From Curvibacter lanceolatus ATCC 14669 (GTDB lineage: Bacteria > Pseudomonadota > Gammaproteobacteria > Burkholderiales > Burkholderiaceae_C): 64,000 nucleotides of DNA. Below are positions 12,991-22,194 of this stretch, piece after piece; within the stretch, counting starts at the first letter, position 1; each line of letters opens with the position of its first letter. Below the pieces are notes generated by a model. That model saw only the letters and a list, made by a program, of their open reading frames with translations, did not search any database and had not been told where the DNA came from. Location: assembly GCF_000381265.1 (NCBI RefSeq), contig NZ_KB906273.1, positions 37,920 through 101,919 on the forward strand, given 5' to 3'. Both the position numbers and the translations under genes were made by a program.

Positions 12991-14697
12991 TCAGTGGATG
13001 GCGCCGCGCAGCACCAGCTCGACCATGTCGATCTCGCGCATCAGCACGCGGTAGGTCTCGTCGTTGATCTGGTGCCGCTCGCGCAGGCCGGCCAGTTCTT
13101 CGCGCTCGACCTGCAGCGCCATCAGGCGCAGGCGCTGTTCGAGGGCCAGCACCCCTTGCGACACCAGGCGCGACTCCTCATCGCCCACCGCTTCATTGAG
13201 TCGGTGGTGGTACAGGTGCTGCACGCGCTGGCGCACCTCGTCGGCAGCCTCGCGGGCCGGGCCTTGGGCCGCCTCGGCCACGGCATCCACCTCGGCATCG
13301 ACCTCGGGTGAACGCAGGGCCAGCAAAGCGGCCCGTGAGGCCCGCTTGCGCGCCCAGCGCAGCTCGCGGTGGCGCCGCAGGCTGCCCGGCCCACTGGCCG
13401 TGCCCAGGCGCTTGAGCAACCACGGCAGGCCGATGCTGCCCCCCAGCAGCGACACCACGATGATCGTCGTCGCCTGAAAAATCAGCAGCTCCCGCGCCGG
13501 AAACGGCGTGCCATCGTTGAGCAGCGTCGGCAACCCCAGCACCGCCGCCAAGGTGATGCCGCCACGGATGCCGCCCAGCGAGGCCACCCCCACCCAGCTC
13601 AAGGGCACCGGCCGCACCGTGCCGCGGCGCCAGCGCCGGGGCAACCAGGCCGGCAGGGCCGCCCCCACCGCCAGGCTCACAAAGCGCACCGCCAGCAAAG
13701 CCAGGGCAATGCCCGCCGTGCTCCCCAGCAAGGGGCCCAGCGCATGCCCGTGGTGCACCGGGGCGCCGGCCTCTTTCAAGTCTTGCAGCGGCTCTTGCAG
13801 GTTCTGCAGCAGCTCGGGCAGTTGCTGGCCCAGCAGCACGAACACCAGGCCCGTGAAGGCAAAGCGGATCACCTCCCAGGTGCCCTGGGCCTGCACATGG
13901 AAGGCATTGAAGCGCGTGCTGCGCACATCGAACTGGCTGGCCGCCATGCCCGCCGCCACCGCGGCCAGCACGCCCGACAGGCCGAAGTGCTCGGCCAGCA
14001 AATAAGGCCCGAAAGGCATCAGCAAGATCACCAGCACCGGCGGGGCCGACTCGGCCCCCTCGCGCCAGAACAGAAAGCGGTCGTGCAGCGCCGCAAACAC
14101 CCGCGCAAACACCAGGCCCACCAGCACCCCGCCGCCCGACATCCACACCATGTCGAGCAAGGCCCGGCCCAGCGAGAACTGCTGGGTGAGCGTGGCCGCC
14201 ACCGCGAACTTGACCGCCACCAGGGCCGAGGCGTCGTTCATCAGCGACTCACCCTCAAGAATGGTCTGGAGCCGGGGCGGCATGGGCAGCCGGTGCGCCA
14301 CCGCCGACACCGCCAGCGCATCGGTGGGCGACAACACGGCCGCCAGCACAAAGGCCACCGACAGCGGCATGGCCGGCAGCAGCCAGTGGATCACATGCCC
14401 CACACCCAGCACCGTGACCAGCACCAGGCCCACCGCCAGCAGCAGAATCGGCCACATGTTGGCGCCGAACTCGCGCTTGGGCATCTGCCAGCCATCGGCA
14501 AACAACATCGGTGGCACCAGCAGCAACATGAAAGTGGCCGGGTCCAGCTCGACCCGCAGGCCCGAGGCCGGCCAGGCGACCAGCGCCCCCATCAACAGCT
14601 GCAGCAAAGGCTGCGGCACCCGCGGCCAGAAGCGTGCCATCACGCCCGAACAGGCCACCAGCAGCAACAAGGCCAAAAGAGAAAGAACACTCTGCAT
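12991..14697 (-). CDS. CPA1-family Na+(K+)/H+ antiporter
   Basis: 568 residues from the ATG at 14697 (a TTG five codons upstream is a weaker alternative). About 12 hydrophobic segments. The exchanger signature 'LAAVLSPTDALAVSAV' holds the ion-binding Asp in the TDA triplet; 'EGESLMNDASALVAVKFA' is the second CPA1 signature with the ND pair. A cytosolic, charged C-terminal tail of about 130 residues includes helical segments up to 'EIDMVELVL'. It resembles the YjcE/NhaP-type bacterial exchangers, which maintain pH and Na+ balance. Convergent with the hybrid kinase, 12 bp between stops. Confidence 0.92.
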   Translation of the reverse strand: MQSVLSLLALLLLVACSGVMARFWPRVPQPLLQLLMGALVAWPASGLRVELDPATFMLLLVPPMLFADGWQMPKREFGANMWPILLLAVGLVLVTVLGVGHVIHWLLPAMPLSVAFVLAAVLSPTDALAVSAVAHRLPMPPRLQTILEGESLMNDASALVAVKFAVAATLTQQFSLGRALLDMVWMSGGGVLVGLVFARVFAALHDRFLFWREGAESAPPVLVILLMPFGPYLLAEHFGLSGVLAAVAAGMAASQFDVRSTRFNAFHVQAQGTWEVIRFAFTGLVFVLLGQQLPELLQNLQEPLQDLKEAGAPVHHGHALGPLLGSTAGIALALLAVRFVSLAVGAALPAWLPRRWRRGTVRPVPLSWVGVASLGGIRGGITLAAVLGLPTLLNDGTPFPARELLIFQATTIIVVSLLGGSIGLPWLLKRLGTASGPGSLRRHRELRWARKRASRAALLALRSPEVDAEVDAVAEAAQGPAREAADEVRQRVQHLYHHRLNEAVGDEESRLVSQGVLALEQRLRLMALQVEREELAGLRERHQINDETYRVLMREIDMVELVLRGAIH

Positions 14698-14902
14698 CAA
14701 CAACCCAGACAAAGCACCGACGGCCGGCGAGCGAAGGCCCCGACTGTAGACGCCCGCGGCGCCCCCAGCGCGTGAAGCCCAGGCAAAGCGGGGGCAAAAA
14801 TGTTAACAGGCAAGCGGCAACACAAGCCCTTTCACCCAACAACCCAGGCCGCAGAACAAGACAACACCCCCATGCTGCTGCCAAAATGGCCCCGGGAGGT
14901 TG

Positions 14903-16306
14903 ATGCAACCGATGCCGAACGCTGCCGCTCGACTCATCCGCCAATGGCGCCGTCTGTGGGTAGCCCCCGAACTGGGGCTGCTGTACCACCGGCGTGAGCG
15001 GCGCGTGCGCCTGCTGACCAGCGCCATGATGATCTTCATGGGCGTGGTGTGGGGCCTGTTCTTTGCCTCCAAGGGCCTGTGGTTGGTGGTGGCCATGGAC
15101 GCCACCCTGTTCAGCTTCGGCCTGATCAGCCTGGCACTGACCTGCCTGAACCAGCGCCAGGCGGCCAATCTCGTGATCTTTGGCAGCCTGCTGGTGATCG
15201 TCATCGGCAACGCCGTGCTGCTGGACCCACCGACCGCCACCGTGCCCCGCTCCACCCACCTGTACCTGCTGGCCCTGGGCGTGGCCGCGCTGGTGGCGTT
15301 TCGCGACGACGACCCGCGCCTGCGTTACGGCGTGGCCCTGAGCTGCCTGAGCGCCTTTGTGGTGCTGGCCGCCACCACCGCCAACTTTGTGCCCGGCTAC
15401 GCCCTGCCCGACGCCATCCGCGTGCCCGGCACCTGGCTGCAGACCCTGGCCGCCACCGTGATGCTGATCCTGCTGGTGCACGTGCTGCTGACCGACGCCA
15501 CCGAGCGCTCCGAACTCGAAGCCGAACTGGTGCAGGCCCTGGTGCTGCACCAGTTCGAGCTGCACTACCAGCCCCAGGTGGACGCCCGGGGCCAGGTGCT
15601 GGGCGCCGAAGCCCTGCTGCGCTGGCAGCACCCCACGCGCGGCCTGGTCATGCCCGGCCAGTTCATTGACCTGGCCGAACAGAGCGGCCTGATCGTGCCC
15701 ATGGGCCAATGGGTGCTGGAGACCGCCTGCGCCCAGCTGCAGGCCTGGTCGCAACACCCCGTGCGCGCCACCTGGTGCCTGGCGGTGAACATCAGCCAAC
15801 GCCAGTTCCGCCAGCCCGACTTTGTGCCCCAGCTGCTGGAACTGCTGCAACGCCACAGCTTCAGCCCCAGCCGGCTGGAACTGGAGCTGACCGAAACCAT
15901 GCTGGTCGAAGACATGGACGACATCAAGCTCAAGATGCTCACCCTGGCCGCCTGCGGCGTCACCTTCTCGCTGGACGACTTCGGCACCGGCTACTCATCG
16001 CTGAGCACCCTGAAGCGCCTGCCCCTGAACAAGCTCAAGATCGACCAATCCTTTGTGGCCGATGTGCTCACCGAACCCAACAGCGCCGCCATCGTGCGCA
16101 TGGTGCTGGCCCTGGGCAGCACCATGAACCTGCAGGTGATCGCCGAAGGCGTCGAAACCCAGGAACAACACGCCTTTCTGCTGGACAACGGCTGCCAGCA
16201 GTTTCAGGGCTATCTGTTCAGCCGGCCTGTGCCGGTGAGCGGGTTGGAGGGCTGGGTGGAGGGGCTGCGCGCCGGGCTGCCGGGGCCGGTGGGCGGTCGG
16301 GTTTAG
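14903..16306 (+). CDS. Membrane-anchored EAL-domain c-di-GMP phosphodiesterase
   Basis: 467 residues from the ATG at 14903; ATG 14912 is also possible, since GGAGG lies at 14895-14899. The N-terminal 190 residues hold about five or six transmembrane helices and no recognisable GGDEF. The C-terminal EAL domain is complete: 'AEALLRWQ' (EAL motif reads EALLR), 'ELTETMLVED', 'LDDFGTGYSSL', 'KIDQSFV' and 'IAEGVETQ'. It should hydrolyse c-di-GMP to pGpG. Its stop overlaps the stop of the convergent YdeI-family gene. Confidence 0.9.
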   Translation: MQPMPNAAARLIRQWRRLWVAPELGLLYHRRERRVRLLTSAMMIFMGVVWGLFFASKGLWLVVAMDATLFSFGLISLALTCLNQRQAANLVIFGSLLVIVIGNAVLLDPPTATVPRSTHLYLLALGVAALVAFRDDDPRLRYGVALSCLSAFVVLAATTANFVPGYALPDAIRVPGTWLQTLAATVMLILLVHVLLTDATERSELEAELVQALVLHQFELHYQPQVDARGQVLGAEALLRWQHPTRGLVMPGQFIDLAEQSGLIVPMGQWVLETACAQLQAWSQHPVRATWCLAVNISQRQFRQPDFVPQLLELLQRHSFSPSRLELELTETMLVEDMDDIKLKMLTLAACGVTFSLDDFGTGYSSLSTLKRLPLNKLKIDQSFVADVLTEPNSAAIVRMVLALGSTMNLQVIAEGVETQEQHAFLLDNGCQQFQGYLFSRPVPVSGLEGWVEGLRAGLPGPVGGRV

Positions 16307-16920
16307 GGGGTGGTTGTCCCCGAGGGCTTTGGCTTGAAGATGTGCACCACCTCGCCCCGCGCCAGCATCTCGACCAGTTGTGCGATTCGCCTGGCCCGGG
16401 TGGCCGCCATGACGGCCGTCTGCACGCGCCAGATCACGGCATAGCGGTTGCTGGCGTTGAGGGTCGAGAAAAAGGCCTGTGCCGGCGGGCAAGCAGCCAG
16501 CGCAGCCTGCAAGTCCTCGGGCACGGTGGCGGTGCGAGCGCCGTCGTAGGCGCGCTCCCAGCGGCCATCGGCCTTGGCGGCATCGACCTGGGCTTGGCCC
16601 GCGGCTTGCATTCGCCCAGTGTCGATGAGCGCGGCCACCTTGGCCACATTCGCCTTCGACCAGACACTGCGCGGGCGGCGCGGGGTGAAGCGCTGCAGAA
16701 AGTACTGCTCATCGAAGCCTTTTTTCTGACCATCGATCCAGCCCCAGCACAGGGCGATCTCCACGGCTTCGGGGTAGGTGACGCTGGGAACACCAGACCC
16801 CTTTTTTGCGATCTGGAGCCACAAACCCTCGGAGCTGGCGTGATGCTTGCGCAACCAGGCCTCAAAGGCCCGGGCGGACTTGAACGGCTTCACATCGGGG
16901 AGGGCTTGAAGAGCGGCCAT
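16303..16920 (-). CDS. YdeI/OmpD-associated family protein (bacteriocin-protection type)
   Basis: 205 residues from the ATG at 16920, which matches the family length; longer upstream starts are not supported. Diagnostic stretches: 'AFEAWLRKHHASSEGLWLQIAKKGSG', 'TYPEAVEIALCWGWIDGQKKG', 'LQRFTPRRPRSVWSKANVAK', and the C-terminal 'FFSTLNASNRYAVIWRV' segment. Members have been linked to antimicrobial-peptide or bacteriocin resistance, but the biochemical activity is unknown. Convergent with the EAL gene; the plus-strand TAG and the minus-strand TAA share bases 16304-16305. Confidence 0.85.
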   Translation of the reverse strand: MAALQALPDVKPFKSARAFEAWLRKHHASSEGLWLQIAKKGSGVPSVTYPEAVEIALCWGWIDGQKKGFDEQYFLQRFTPRRPRSVWSKANVAKVAALIDTGRMQAAGQAQVDAAKADGRWERAYDGARTATVPEDLQAALAACPPAQAFFSTLNASNRYAVIWRVQTAVMAATRARRIAQLVEMLARGEVVHIFKPKPSGTTTP

Positions 16921-17079
16921 GCTGCAGAGTCTGCCGCAAAAAAGGTTGGCCCATGACGGCATGCAGGCCCCCTTTTTCAAGGTCCCTCGACGTGCGAGAG
17001 CCGATGTCTCAAAACGTGCGTGAGCCACGCATGCCAACCATGGCAGCGCTGATCGCTGCAAAGTGGACGCTAGCCCACC

Positions 17080-17703
17080 CTAACGCTCATTCAACCAGAC
17101 CCCATCGGCACGCTCCCACAAGGCGTCGCGACCTGACTGGCCGTACCAGGCCAGAAACTGGGCTCGGTAGCCTTGCCAGGGGTCGGCCAGCACCGGCCTG
17201 GGGTCATCGCTCAGGGCATAGGCCATGCCTTCGAGCAACCAGGAGGGCTTGAGCAGCAACAGCACCGAGCCCAGCTTGTCGGCTTGAAGCTGATGGATCA
17301 ACTCATGGCGCATGTAGTACGGCTTCCAGGCCTTGGGGCCGATGACGGTGCCCACCGTGCCCACGGTCACGGCCGATCTGACCCCCAGGCCAAAGCCCTC
17401 TGCGCAGGCCGGCAAGGAACAGAACACCACTCTGGGCTGCATCAGATCCACACCGAAGCGCTCGGCGATGAATTCGTTGCCCTCGCGGTAAAGCGCCTGC
17501 GCCTCGCCCAACCGGTCAAGCTGATCGACGCACACCTGCTCCACGCAGCTCACCCCATTCAGCGTGGGCACGGCAACACGCACCGGCTTCACCAGAGCCC
17601 AAGCCAGCGCGGGCACGACCACCCCAAACAGAATCAGGGTGCGCTTGATCAGAGGGGCTCGGCGGGGCATTGGAGGGAAGTGGGTTGGATGTTGGATGGC
17701 CAT
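17080..17703 (-). CDS. Small membrane-anchored HExxH protein (putative zinc metallopeptidase)
   Basis: 207 residues, not assigned to a named family. One N-terminal transmembrane segment (about residues 20-40) would leave the rest in the periplasm. 'RHELIHQLQADKLG' carries an HExxH motif (His133, Glu134, His137) and 'WLLEGMAYALSDD' supplies a possible third ligand, Glu158, 21 residues later. This is a gluzincin-like arrangement. Four cysteines (53, 58, 95, 100) could form disulfides. Start could be 17703 or the ATG at 17670; neither has a clear ribosome binding site. Enzymatic activity is inferred from the motif only. Confidence 0.7.
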   Translation of the reverse strand: MAIQHPTHFPPMPRRAPLIKRTLILFGVVVPALAWALVKPVRVAVPTLNGVSCVEQVCVDQLDRLGEAQALYREGNEFIAERFGVDLMQPRVVFCSLPACAEGFGLGVRSAVTVGTVGTVIGPKAWKPYYMRHELIHQLQADKLGSVLLLLKPSWLLEGMAYALSDDPRPVLADPWQGYRAQFLAWYGQSGRDALWERADGVWLNER

Positions 17704-17944
17704 TTCAAATGGGGGCTGATGTGGGCCCCCAAGCGATCGCGGTCATCCTATCAAGCGCCAACCGGCGCCACCCCTGCAACGCTGCCATCAACAACGGCCC
17801 TCGCGCGTTGATGGCCGATGCCTGGGTCGATATCCAGGGCGACTGCCAAGAACGGCTAACGCCCAAGCGAAGGGCGCTTCCAGAATCAGGCCGTCACAAC
17901 CACGCCTGCCATCCGCGCTCGCTTGAGCCGGAGCACGAATCACC

Positions 17945-19945
17945 ATGAACCAAGACCACCCGCCGGAAGTGCCTTCGCCTGAGGGGGTACCGCGCCTGTC
18001 CCCCCGTGAGGCGGATCGCCTCGGCATGAACACGCCCATCACTCGGCGAGACTTCACAGGCTCGACACTGCTTGGTGCGGGCGCAGCGCTGCTGGCGGCT
18101 GCCGCACCCGGCGCCATCCAGTCCGCCCGCGCTCAGACGGTCAACGCACCCATGACCGGACTGGACGCCAGTTGGACCGGGCCCGGGGGCATCGGGGACT
18201 ATGGGAAGGCGAACGGCAACACGCACGAGGTTCTCAATGCGGCACACGGCCACATCCGAAATCAGGACCTCGACACCTATCTGGATTCGGCCACCGATAC
18301 CGGCGAGGTCTTTGACCTCCTGGTGGTTGGCTCCGGCATCTCGGGGCTGACCTCGGCCTACACCTACCACCAGAATCGCCCGACAAGCCCTGTCTTGCTG
18401 CTGGACCAGCACCCGGTCTTCGGGGGCGAAGCCAAGCAAAACGAGTTCGAGGTCGATGGCACCCACCTGTGGGCGCCGCAGGGCTCGACGGGCATGGTGT
18501 TCCCTGTCAATCGCGCGAAGGAATACAACTTCTATTCAGACTTCTACGAGCAACTCGACTTCCCCCGCGAGTTCGAGTTCCAGCAGCCGCGCAACCTGTC
18601 TTCAAAGATGCTCGTTCCGGGCGACATGTGGGGGCCGATGCACATCCAGTGGGAGGCCGCGGACATCGGGTACTTTTTCGAATCCAAGGGATTCGTCAAG
18701 AACATGTGGCGCGACGGGCTGCGAAACACGCCGCTCAGTGACAAGGAGCGCCTGGACTTCATGACCGCCGAGTTGTTCCGCACACCGAACCGCCGTCCCG
18801 ACTGGGAAAAGTGGCTGGATTCGATGACGTACTCAGAGTACCTGCGCAAGGAGGTCGGCATCAACTCCCCGGCCTTCGAGAAGTACATCAGCCCCGTCAA
18901 CGCGGCCATGGGCTGCGGCCTGGGTGCCGACGTGATCTCCGCCTATTCGGCCTTCAATTTCATGGCGCCAGGTGCGGTCTCGCAGGGCCGCGACCTGAAC
19001 AAGGGGCTGGCCGACCCGGCAGACCAGGTCTACCTCGTCACGCTGCCGGGTGGCAACGCCAGCATCGCCCGGCGCCTGGTGCAGAAGATGATTCCGGGGG
19101 CGTTCAAAGGCAAGGGACTGAGCGACCTGCTTCTCGACCGGATCAACTTCGGCGTGCTGGACCAGGCAGCGAACACCGTGCGCATTCGACTGTCGAGCAC
19201 TGTCGTGGCGGTCAAGCACGATGGCGATCCCGAGAAGGCAAAGCGGGTGATCGTCTGGTACGAACGCGGTGGCCGCCTCCACAAAGTCCAGGCCAAGGGC
19301 GTGGTGATGGCCGGCCAGCAACACGTCAATCGTCACATCTGTCGAGACGTCAGCGGTGAGCACCGGGAGTCGATGCAGGGCTTCCACCATGCGCCGATGC
19401 TGACGATCAATGTGGCACTGCGAAACTGGCGCTTTCTGGACAAGCTGGGCATCAGCTGCGCCCGCTGGTTTGAAGGCTTCGGGTGGTGGACCGGATTGCG
19501 CCGCAATGTCCTCATCGACGGCAAGGAGACGATGCCGCTGGACCCGAACAAGCCCGTCGTGCTGACGCAATACAACCCCTTCCTGTTGCCGGGGCTGCCA
19601 CATGCTCAACAGTGCACCTCGGCGCGCATGCAGCTGTTCGGCATGAGCTACGCCCAGATCGAAGGCTCGGTTCGCGCCCAGTTCACCAAGATGTTCTCGT
19701 CGGCTGGGTTCGATGCGAAACGCGACATCGCGGGGATCACAACCAACCGGTGGGGCCACGCCTATGTGGTCGATCCTCCTGGCTTCTTCTTCGGCAAAAA
19801 CGGCAAACCGGCCCCGCGCGAGATCCTGCGCAAGCCCTTCCATCGCATCGCGTTCTCTCACTCCGAGCTGACCGGCACGCAGATGTGGGAGACCGCCGCA
19901 GACGAAGGGCAACGTGCCGCAACCCAGCTTCTCAGCGTGATCTGA
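17945..19945 (+). CDS. Tat-exported FAD/NAD(P)-binding amine oxidoreductase (spermidine dehydrogenase-like)
   Basis: 666 residues. A twin-arginine signal 'RRDFTGSTLLGAGAALLAAAA' begins at about residue 34 and ends near 'ARAQ', so the protein is folded with its cofactor before export. The FAD dinucleotide-binding fold follows: 'DLLVVGSGISGLTSAYTY', then 'VLLLDQHPVFGGEAKQNEF'. The C-terminal 'FHRIAFSHSELTGTQMWETAADEG' closes the flavin domain, as in amine oxidases. Overall similarity is to bacterial spermidine dehydrogenases, which oxidise spermidine in the periplasm. The next gene (NTF2-fold) is 27 bp downstream, and an AraC regulator is convergent. Confidence 0.8.
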   Translation: MNQDHPPEVPSPEGVPRLSPREADRLGMNTPITRRDFTGSTLLGAGAALLAAAAPGAIQSARAQTVNAPMTGLDASWTGPGGIGDYGKANGNTHEVLNAAHGHIRNQDLDTYLDSATDTGEVFDLLVVGSGISGLTSAYTYHQNRPTSPVLLLDQHPVFGGEAKQNEFEVDGTHLWAPQGSTGMVFPVNRAKEYNFYSDFYEQLDFPREFEFQQPRNLSSKMLVPGDMWGPMHIQWEAADIGYFFESKGFVKNMWRDGLRNTPLSDKERLDFMTAELFRTPNRRPDWEKWLDSMTYSEYLRKEVGINSPAFEKYISPVNAAMGCGLGADVISAYSAFNFMAPGAVSQGRDLNKGLADPADQVYLVTLPGGNASIARRLVQKMIPGAFKGKGLSDLLLDRINFGVLDQAANTVRIRLSSTVVAVKHDGDPEKAKRVIVWYERGGRLHKVQAKGVVMAGQQHVNRHICRDVSGEHRESMQGFHHAPMLTINVALRNWRFLDKLGISCARWFEGFGWWTGLRRNVLIDGKETMPLDPNKPVVLTQYNPFLLPGLPHAQQCTSARMQLFGMSYAQIEGSVRAQFTKMFSSAGFDAKRDIAGITTNRWGHAYVVDPPGFFFGKNGKPAPREILRKPFHRIAFSHSELTGTQMWETAADEGQRAATQLLSVI

Positions 19946-19972
19946 GCTTTCTCATCCAATCCAATGCACCCT

Positions 19973-20503
19973 ATGAATCACCTCAAAAAAATCATCCTGA
20001 CCGTGCTCGTTGCCTGTGCCGTACCCTGCGTGTCTGCGATGCCTGCGGCTGACAAAACACCAGCCGATCAGGCAACGTCGTCGCCAGCACTGCAGGCCTT
20101 CAAGAAGGCCATCCGGGCCAAGTACGACCTGAAGGAGCGAGCCTGGGCCGCCCAGGACGCTGACGGGCTGGTCAAAGGCTTCTACTCACCCCATGCGTTC
20201 TCTGCCGCAGAGGGGGAACCGACGTTCTTTGCCATGGGACGCCCGCAGTTCCTGGAGCTCTACAAGACCTTCGTCGCCGACACGACGAAGGTCCGCATCG
20301 AGTCGGTCCACACCTACGTGAACGGCAACATGGGCTGGGACTGGACCAACTTCTACGCCGACGTGAAGCCGGAGAAGGTGAAGGACTACCCGCCTTCGCC
20401 AGTGCGCATCCTGTTCGTGTGGGAGAAGATCAACGGCCAGTGGCTTTGCTCGGGGGACGTCGTTCTTCTCGGCACCTTCAACAAGGCCGCCGGCCAGAAG
20501 TAG
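19973..20503 (+). CDS. Secreted NTF2-fold (SnoaL/DUF4440-like) protein
   Basis: 176 residues from the ATG at 19973, or 179 from 19964. A Sec signal peptide (KKIILTVLVACAVPCVSA-M) leads to a single NTF2-like cone-fold domain: 'FKKAIRAKYDLKERAWAAQDADGLVKGFY' helix pair, then the strand-rich 'VRIESVHTYVNGNMGWDWTNFYAD' and 'VRILFVWEKINGQWLCSGDVVLL'. Such domains bind small molecules or act as accessory subunits. Placement directly after the exported flavoprotein suggests a shared pathway in the periplasm. Substrate unknown. Confidence 0.7.
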   Translation: MNHLKKIILTVLVACAVPCVSAMPAADKTPADQATSSPALQAFKKAIRAKYDLKERAWAAQDADGLVKGFYSPHAFSAAEGEPTFFAMGRPQFLELYKTFVADTTKVRIESVHTYVNGNMGWDWTNFYADVKPEKVKDYPPSPVRILFVWEKINGQWLCSGDVVLLGTFNKAAGQK

Positions 20504-20511
20504 GAGGCAGC

Positions 20512-21507
20512 TCAGGCGCGCAGCCGCGCGCGCCGCAGTGTCTCGGACGGAAGCTCGCCGAAGAGGCTGCGGTAGTCGTGGCTGAATCGGCTGAGGTGCC
20601 AGAAGCCGAAGGCCTCGACGGCGTCCTTCACCTGCACGCCAGGCGAGCCCATTGCCAGCATTCGACGTGCCCCGCCCAGCCGCATCGCACGCAGATAGGC
20701 ATGCGGACTGATCTGAAGCACTTCATTGAAGCTCCACTGCAACCACCGACGGGACACGCCCAATGCCAGGCACAACTGCCCAATCGAGGGGGGATCGTCT
20801 TGATGCTCTCTCAAGTAGTCGCGGGCTCGGCGCACCACATCGATGTGCGGCGCCTCGCTTCGGTCAGACCGCGCGGCGTACAGATGATCGACGATGCTGG
20901 GCCCGAGAAGCTCCATGACACCTTGCTGCAGGTGATGCCTCAAGGCCTGCGCGTTCGCCGCGTCGGATCGGGCGTCAGCACGGTCGAGCAGCAGGTGCAG
21001 CCGCTGTGACAGGCTGGCTGCAAGCGACGCATCGTTGGCAACGGCAGGCCTGTCCGACAGCCAGCGCTCGATGTCGGCATGCTCGGTGTGCCAGAGGTAT
21101 TCGCCAAGCAGACAGCGATCAACGACGATGGAGATCAGTTGGGTCGGCATCACGATCGAGTCGATTTCGCGTCGCGTGTCGAAAGCACTGAACCCGTCAC
21201 GCCATGGGATGCCATTGAGCATGCCAACGCCCTGCATGGCCCTCGCAACCCCGAAAGTGATCGTGCCCTCTGGGCCGCAACCGAAATGGTTCGTCGCAAC
21301 GTTGCGATAGTCCTCGAACAGCAATTGAATTGCCGGCAGGTGGAGGTCGACAGAATGCCCGGCCAACGCCCCGCGCGAAACCTGCAGGCATTGGATGTGC
21401 CAACCAGGAATGCTCTCCATGGCCGCAAAATCGGCAGAGAACTCACGCTCCCGACGAACCAGGGGCGCCATGGCATCGCTCGGACCGGCTTCGAACTGAC
21501 GTTCCAT
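20512..21507 (-). CDS. AraC-family transcriptional regulator
   Basis: 331 residues from the ATG at 21507; a longer reading frame upstream has atypical content and no supported start. The N-terminal 220 residues are the effector domain. The C-terminal 100 residues hold the double helix-turn-helix ('PPSIGQLCLALGVSRRWLQWSFNEVLQISPHAYLRAMRLGGARRMLA' region, then 'VKDAVEAFGFWHLSRFSHDYRSLFGELPSETLRR'). The layout is like EutR-type activators. It is convergent with the flavoprotein/NTF2 pair and is a plausible but unproven regulator of it. Confidence 0.9.
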   Translation of the reverse strand: MERQFEAGPSDAMAPLVRREREFSADFAAMESIPGWHIQCLQVSRGALAGHSVDLHLPAIQLLFEDYRNVATNHFGCGPEGTITFGVARAMQGVGMLNGIPWRDGFSAFDTRREIDSIVMPTQLISIVVDRCLLGEYLWHTEHADIERWLSDRPAVANDASLAASLSQRLHLLLDRADARSDAANAQALRHHLQQGVMELLGPSIVDHLYAARSDRSEAPHIDVVRRARDYLREHQDDPPSIGQLCLALGVSRRWLQWSFNEVLQISPHAYLRAMRLGGARRMLAMGSPGVQVKDAVEAFGFWHLSRFSHDYRSLFGELPSETLRRARLRA

Positions 21508-21860
21508 CGTGGCGGTGTATTCAGGATGTTGAAGCGGCGCCCGCAGCGGACTTTTGCGCTGGTGGCGATGACGCCATTGCTCGCGCCGCACGGCAGGTAC
21601 TTGGGGGCATCTTAGACAACTCACCAGGCCGGTCATGATCCCAAATCGGCAACTGCTGCTCCGGCACGCTTCGATGCCGGCGAATTGTTCGTGCCTCAGG
21701 TTGAACGCCAGGCTTACGGCAACGGCCACCCGGTGCGTTGGCACTCATTGGATGTGGTTGGATGCGGTCATCGATCGCGCACTGATTTTCTTTCGAGCCG
21801 GGGCGCTCGTTGCTGACGATGTGAGCCCAATTCAAATGTAGCCCGCCACCGCATCGGTGG
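21508..21860. other. Non-coding stretch upstream of the AraC regulator
   Basis: 353 bp with no reading frame that resembles a protein family on either strand. It should contain the promoter of the minus-strand AraC gene, but I see no convincing -35/-10 pair. It leads into the degenerate Rpn-like fragment. Confidence 0.4.
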
Positions 21861-22112
21861 GTGGCAACTTCCACGATGGCCTACCTCGGCCTGCGGGCCC
21901 CAAGCCTGATCAAGCAAAAGCAACTGCAGCTGGGCCAACGGCCGGCGCTGATCACGCTGGTGCTGTACACCGGCCAAGCCCCTTGGACGGCCCCTACCGA
22001 TGTGACCCAGTGCTTTGCCCCCAGCCTGCCCGGCCCCGCCAGCAACTCCGCCAGCAACCCCGCACTGCGCATGGCACCGGGCTCCATAAAAGGCAAGGGC
22101 CTCGATTCCTGA
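21861..22112 (+). pseudogene. Remnant of an Rpn/YhgA-like recombination-promoting nuclease (transposase_31 family)
   Basis: An 83-codon fragment. 'AYLGLRAPSLIKQKQLQLGQRPALITLVLYTGQAPWTAPTDV' matches the central block of Rpn-family PD-(D/E)XK nucleases, where the usual text is like 'YLxLLYQDLIxQ...LPPVLPIVLYNGxxPWTAPxxL'. The N-terminal catalytic part and the C-terminal half are missing, and the preceding ATG is fortuitous. Family assignment is from memory of the motif, not a search. It is a decayed relic of a mobile-type gene. Confidence 0.5.
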
Positions 22113-22149
22113 CCGCCTCATCGGCATGGATATTGCAAAGTTTTTTGCC

Positions 22150-22166
22150 TGCAGTGTAAAACTGCA
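22150..22166. promoter_or_regulatory. Inverted repeat upstream of the gamma-glutamyltransferase gene
   Basis: TGCAGT-GTAAA-ACTGCA is a perfect 6-bp inverted repeat with a 5-bp centre, lying 28 bp before the chosen ATG. It is a candidate operator for an unidentified regulator. Confidence 0.35.
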
Positions 22167-22194
22167 TGTCTTTTGGCTGTCACAGGGATCTGGA

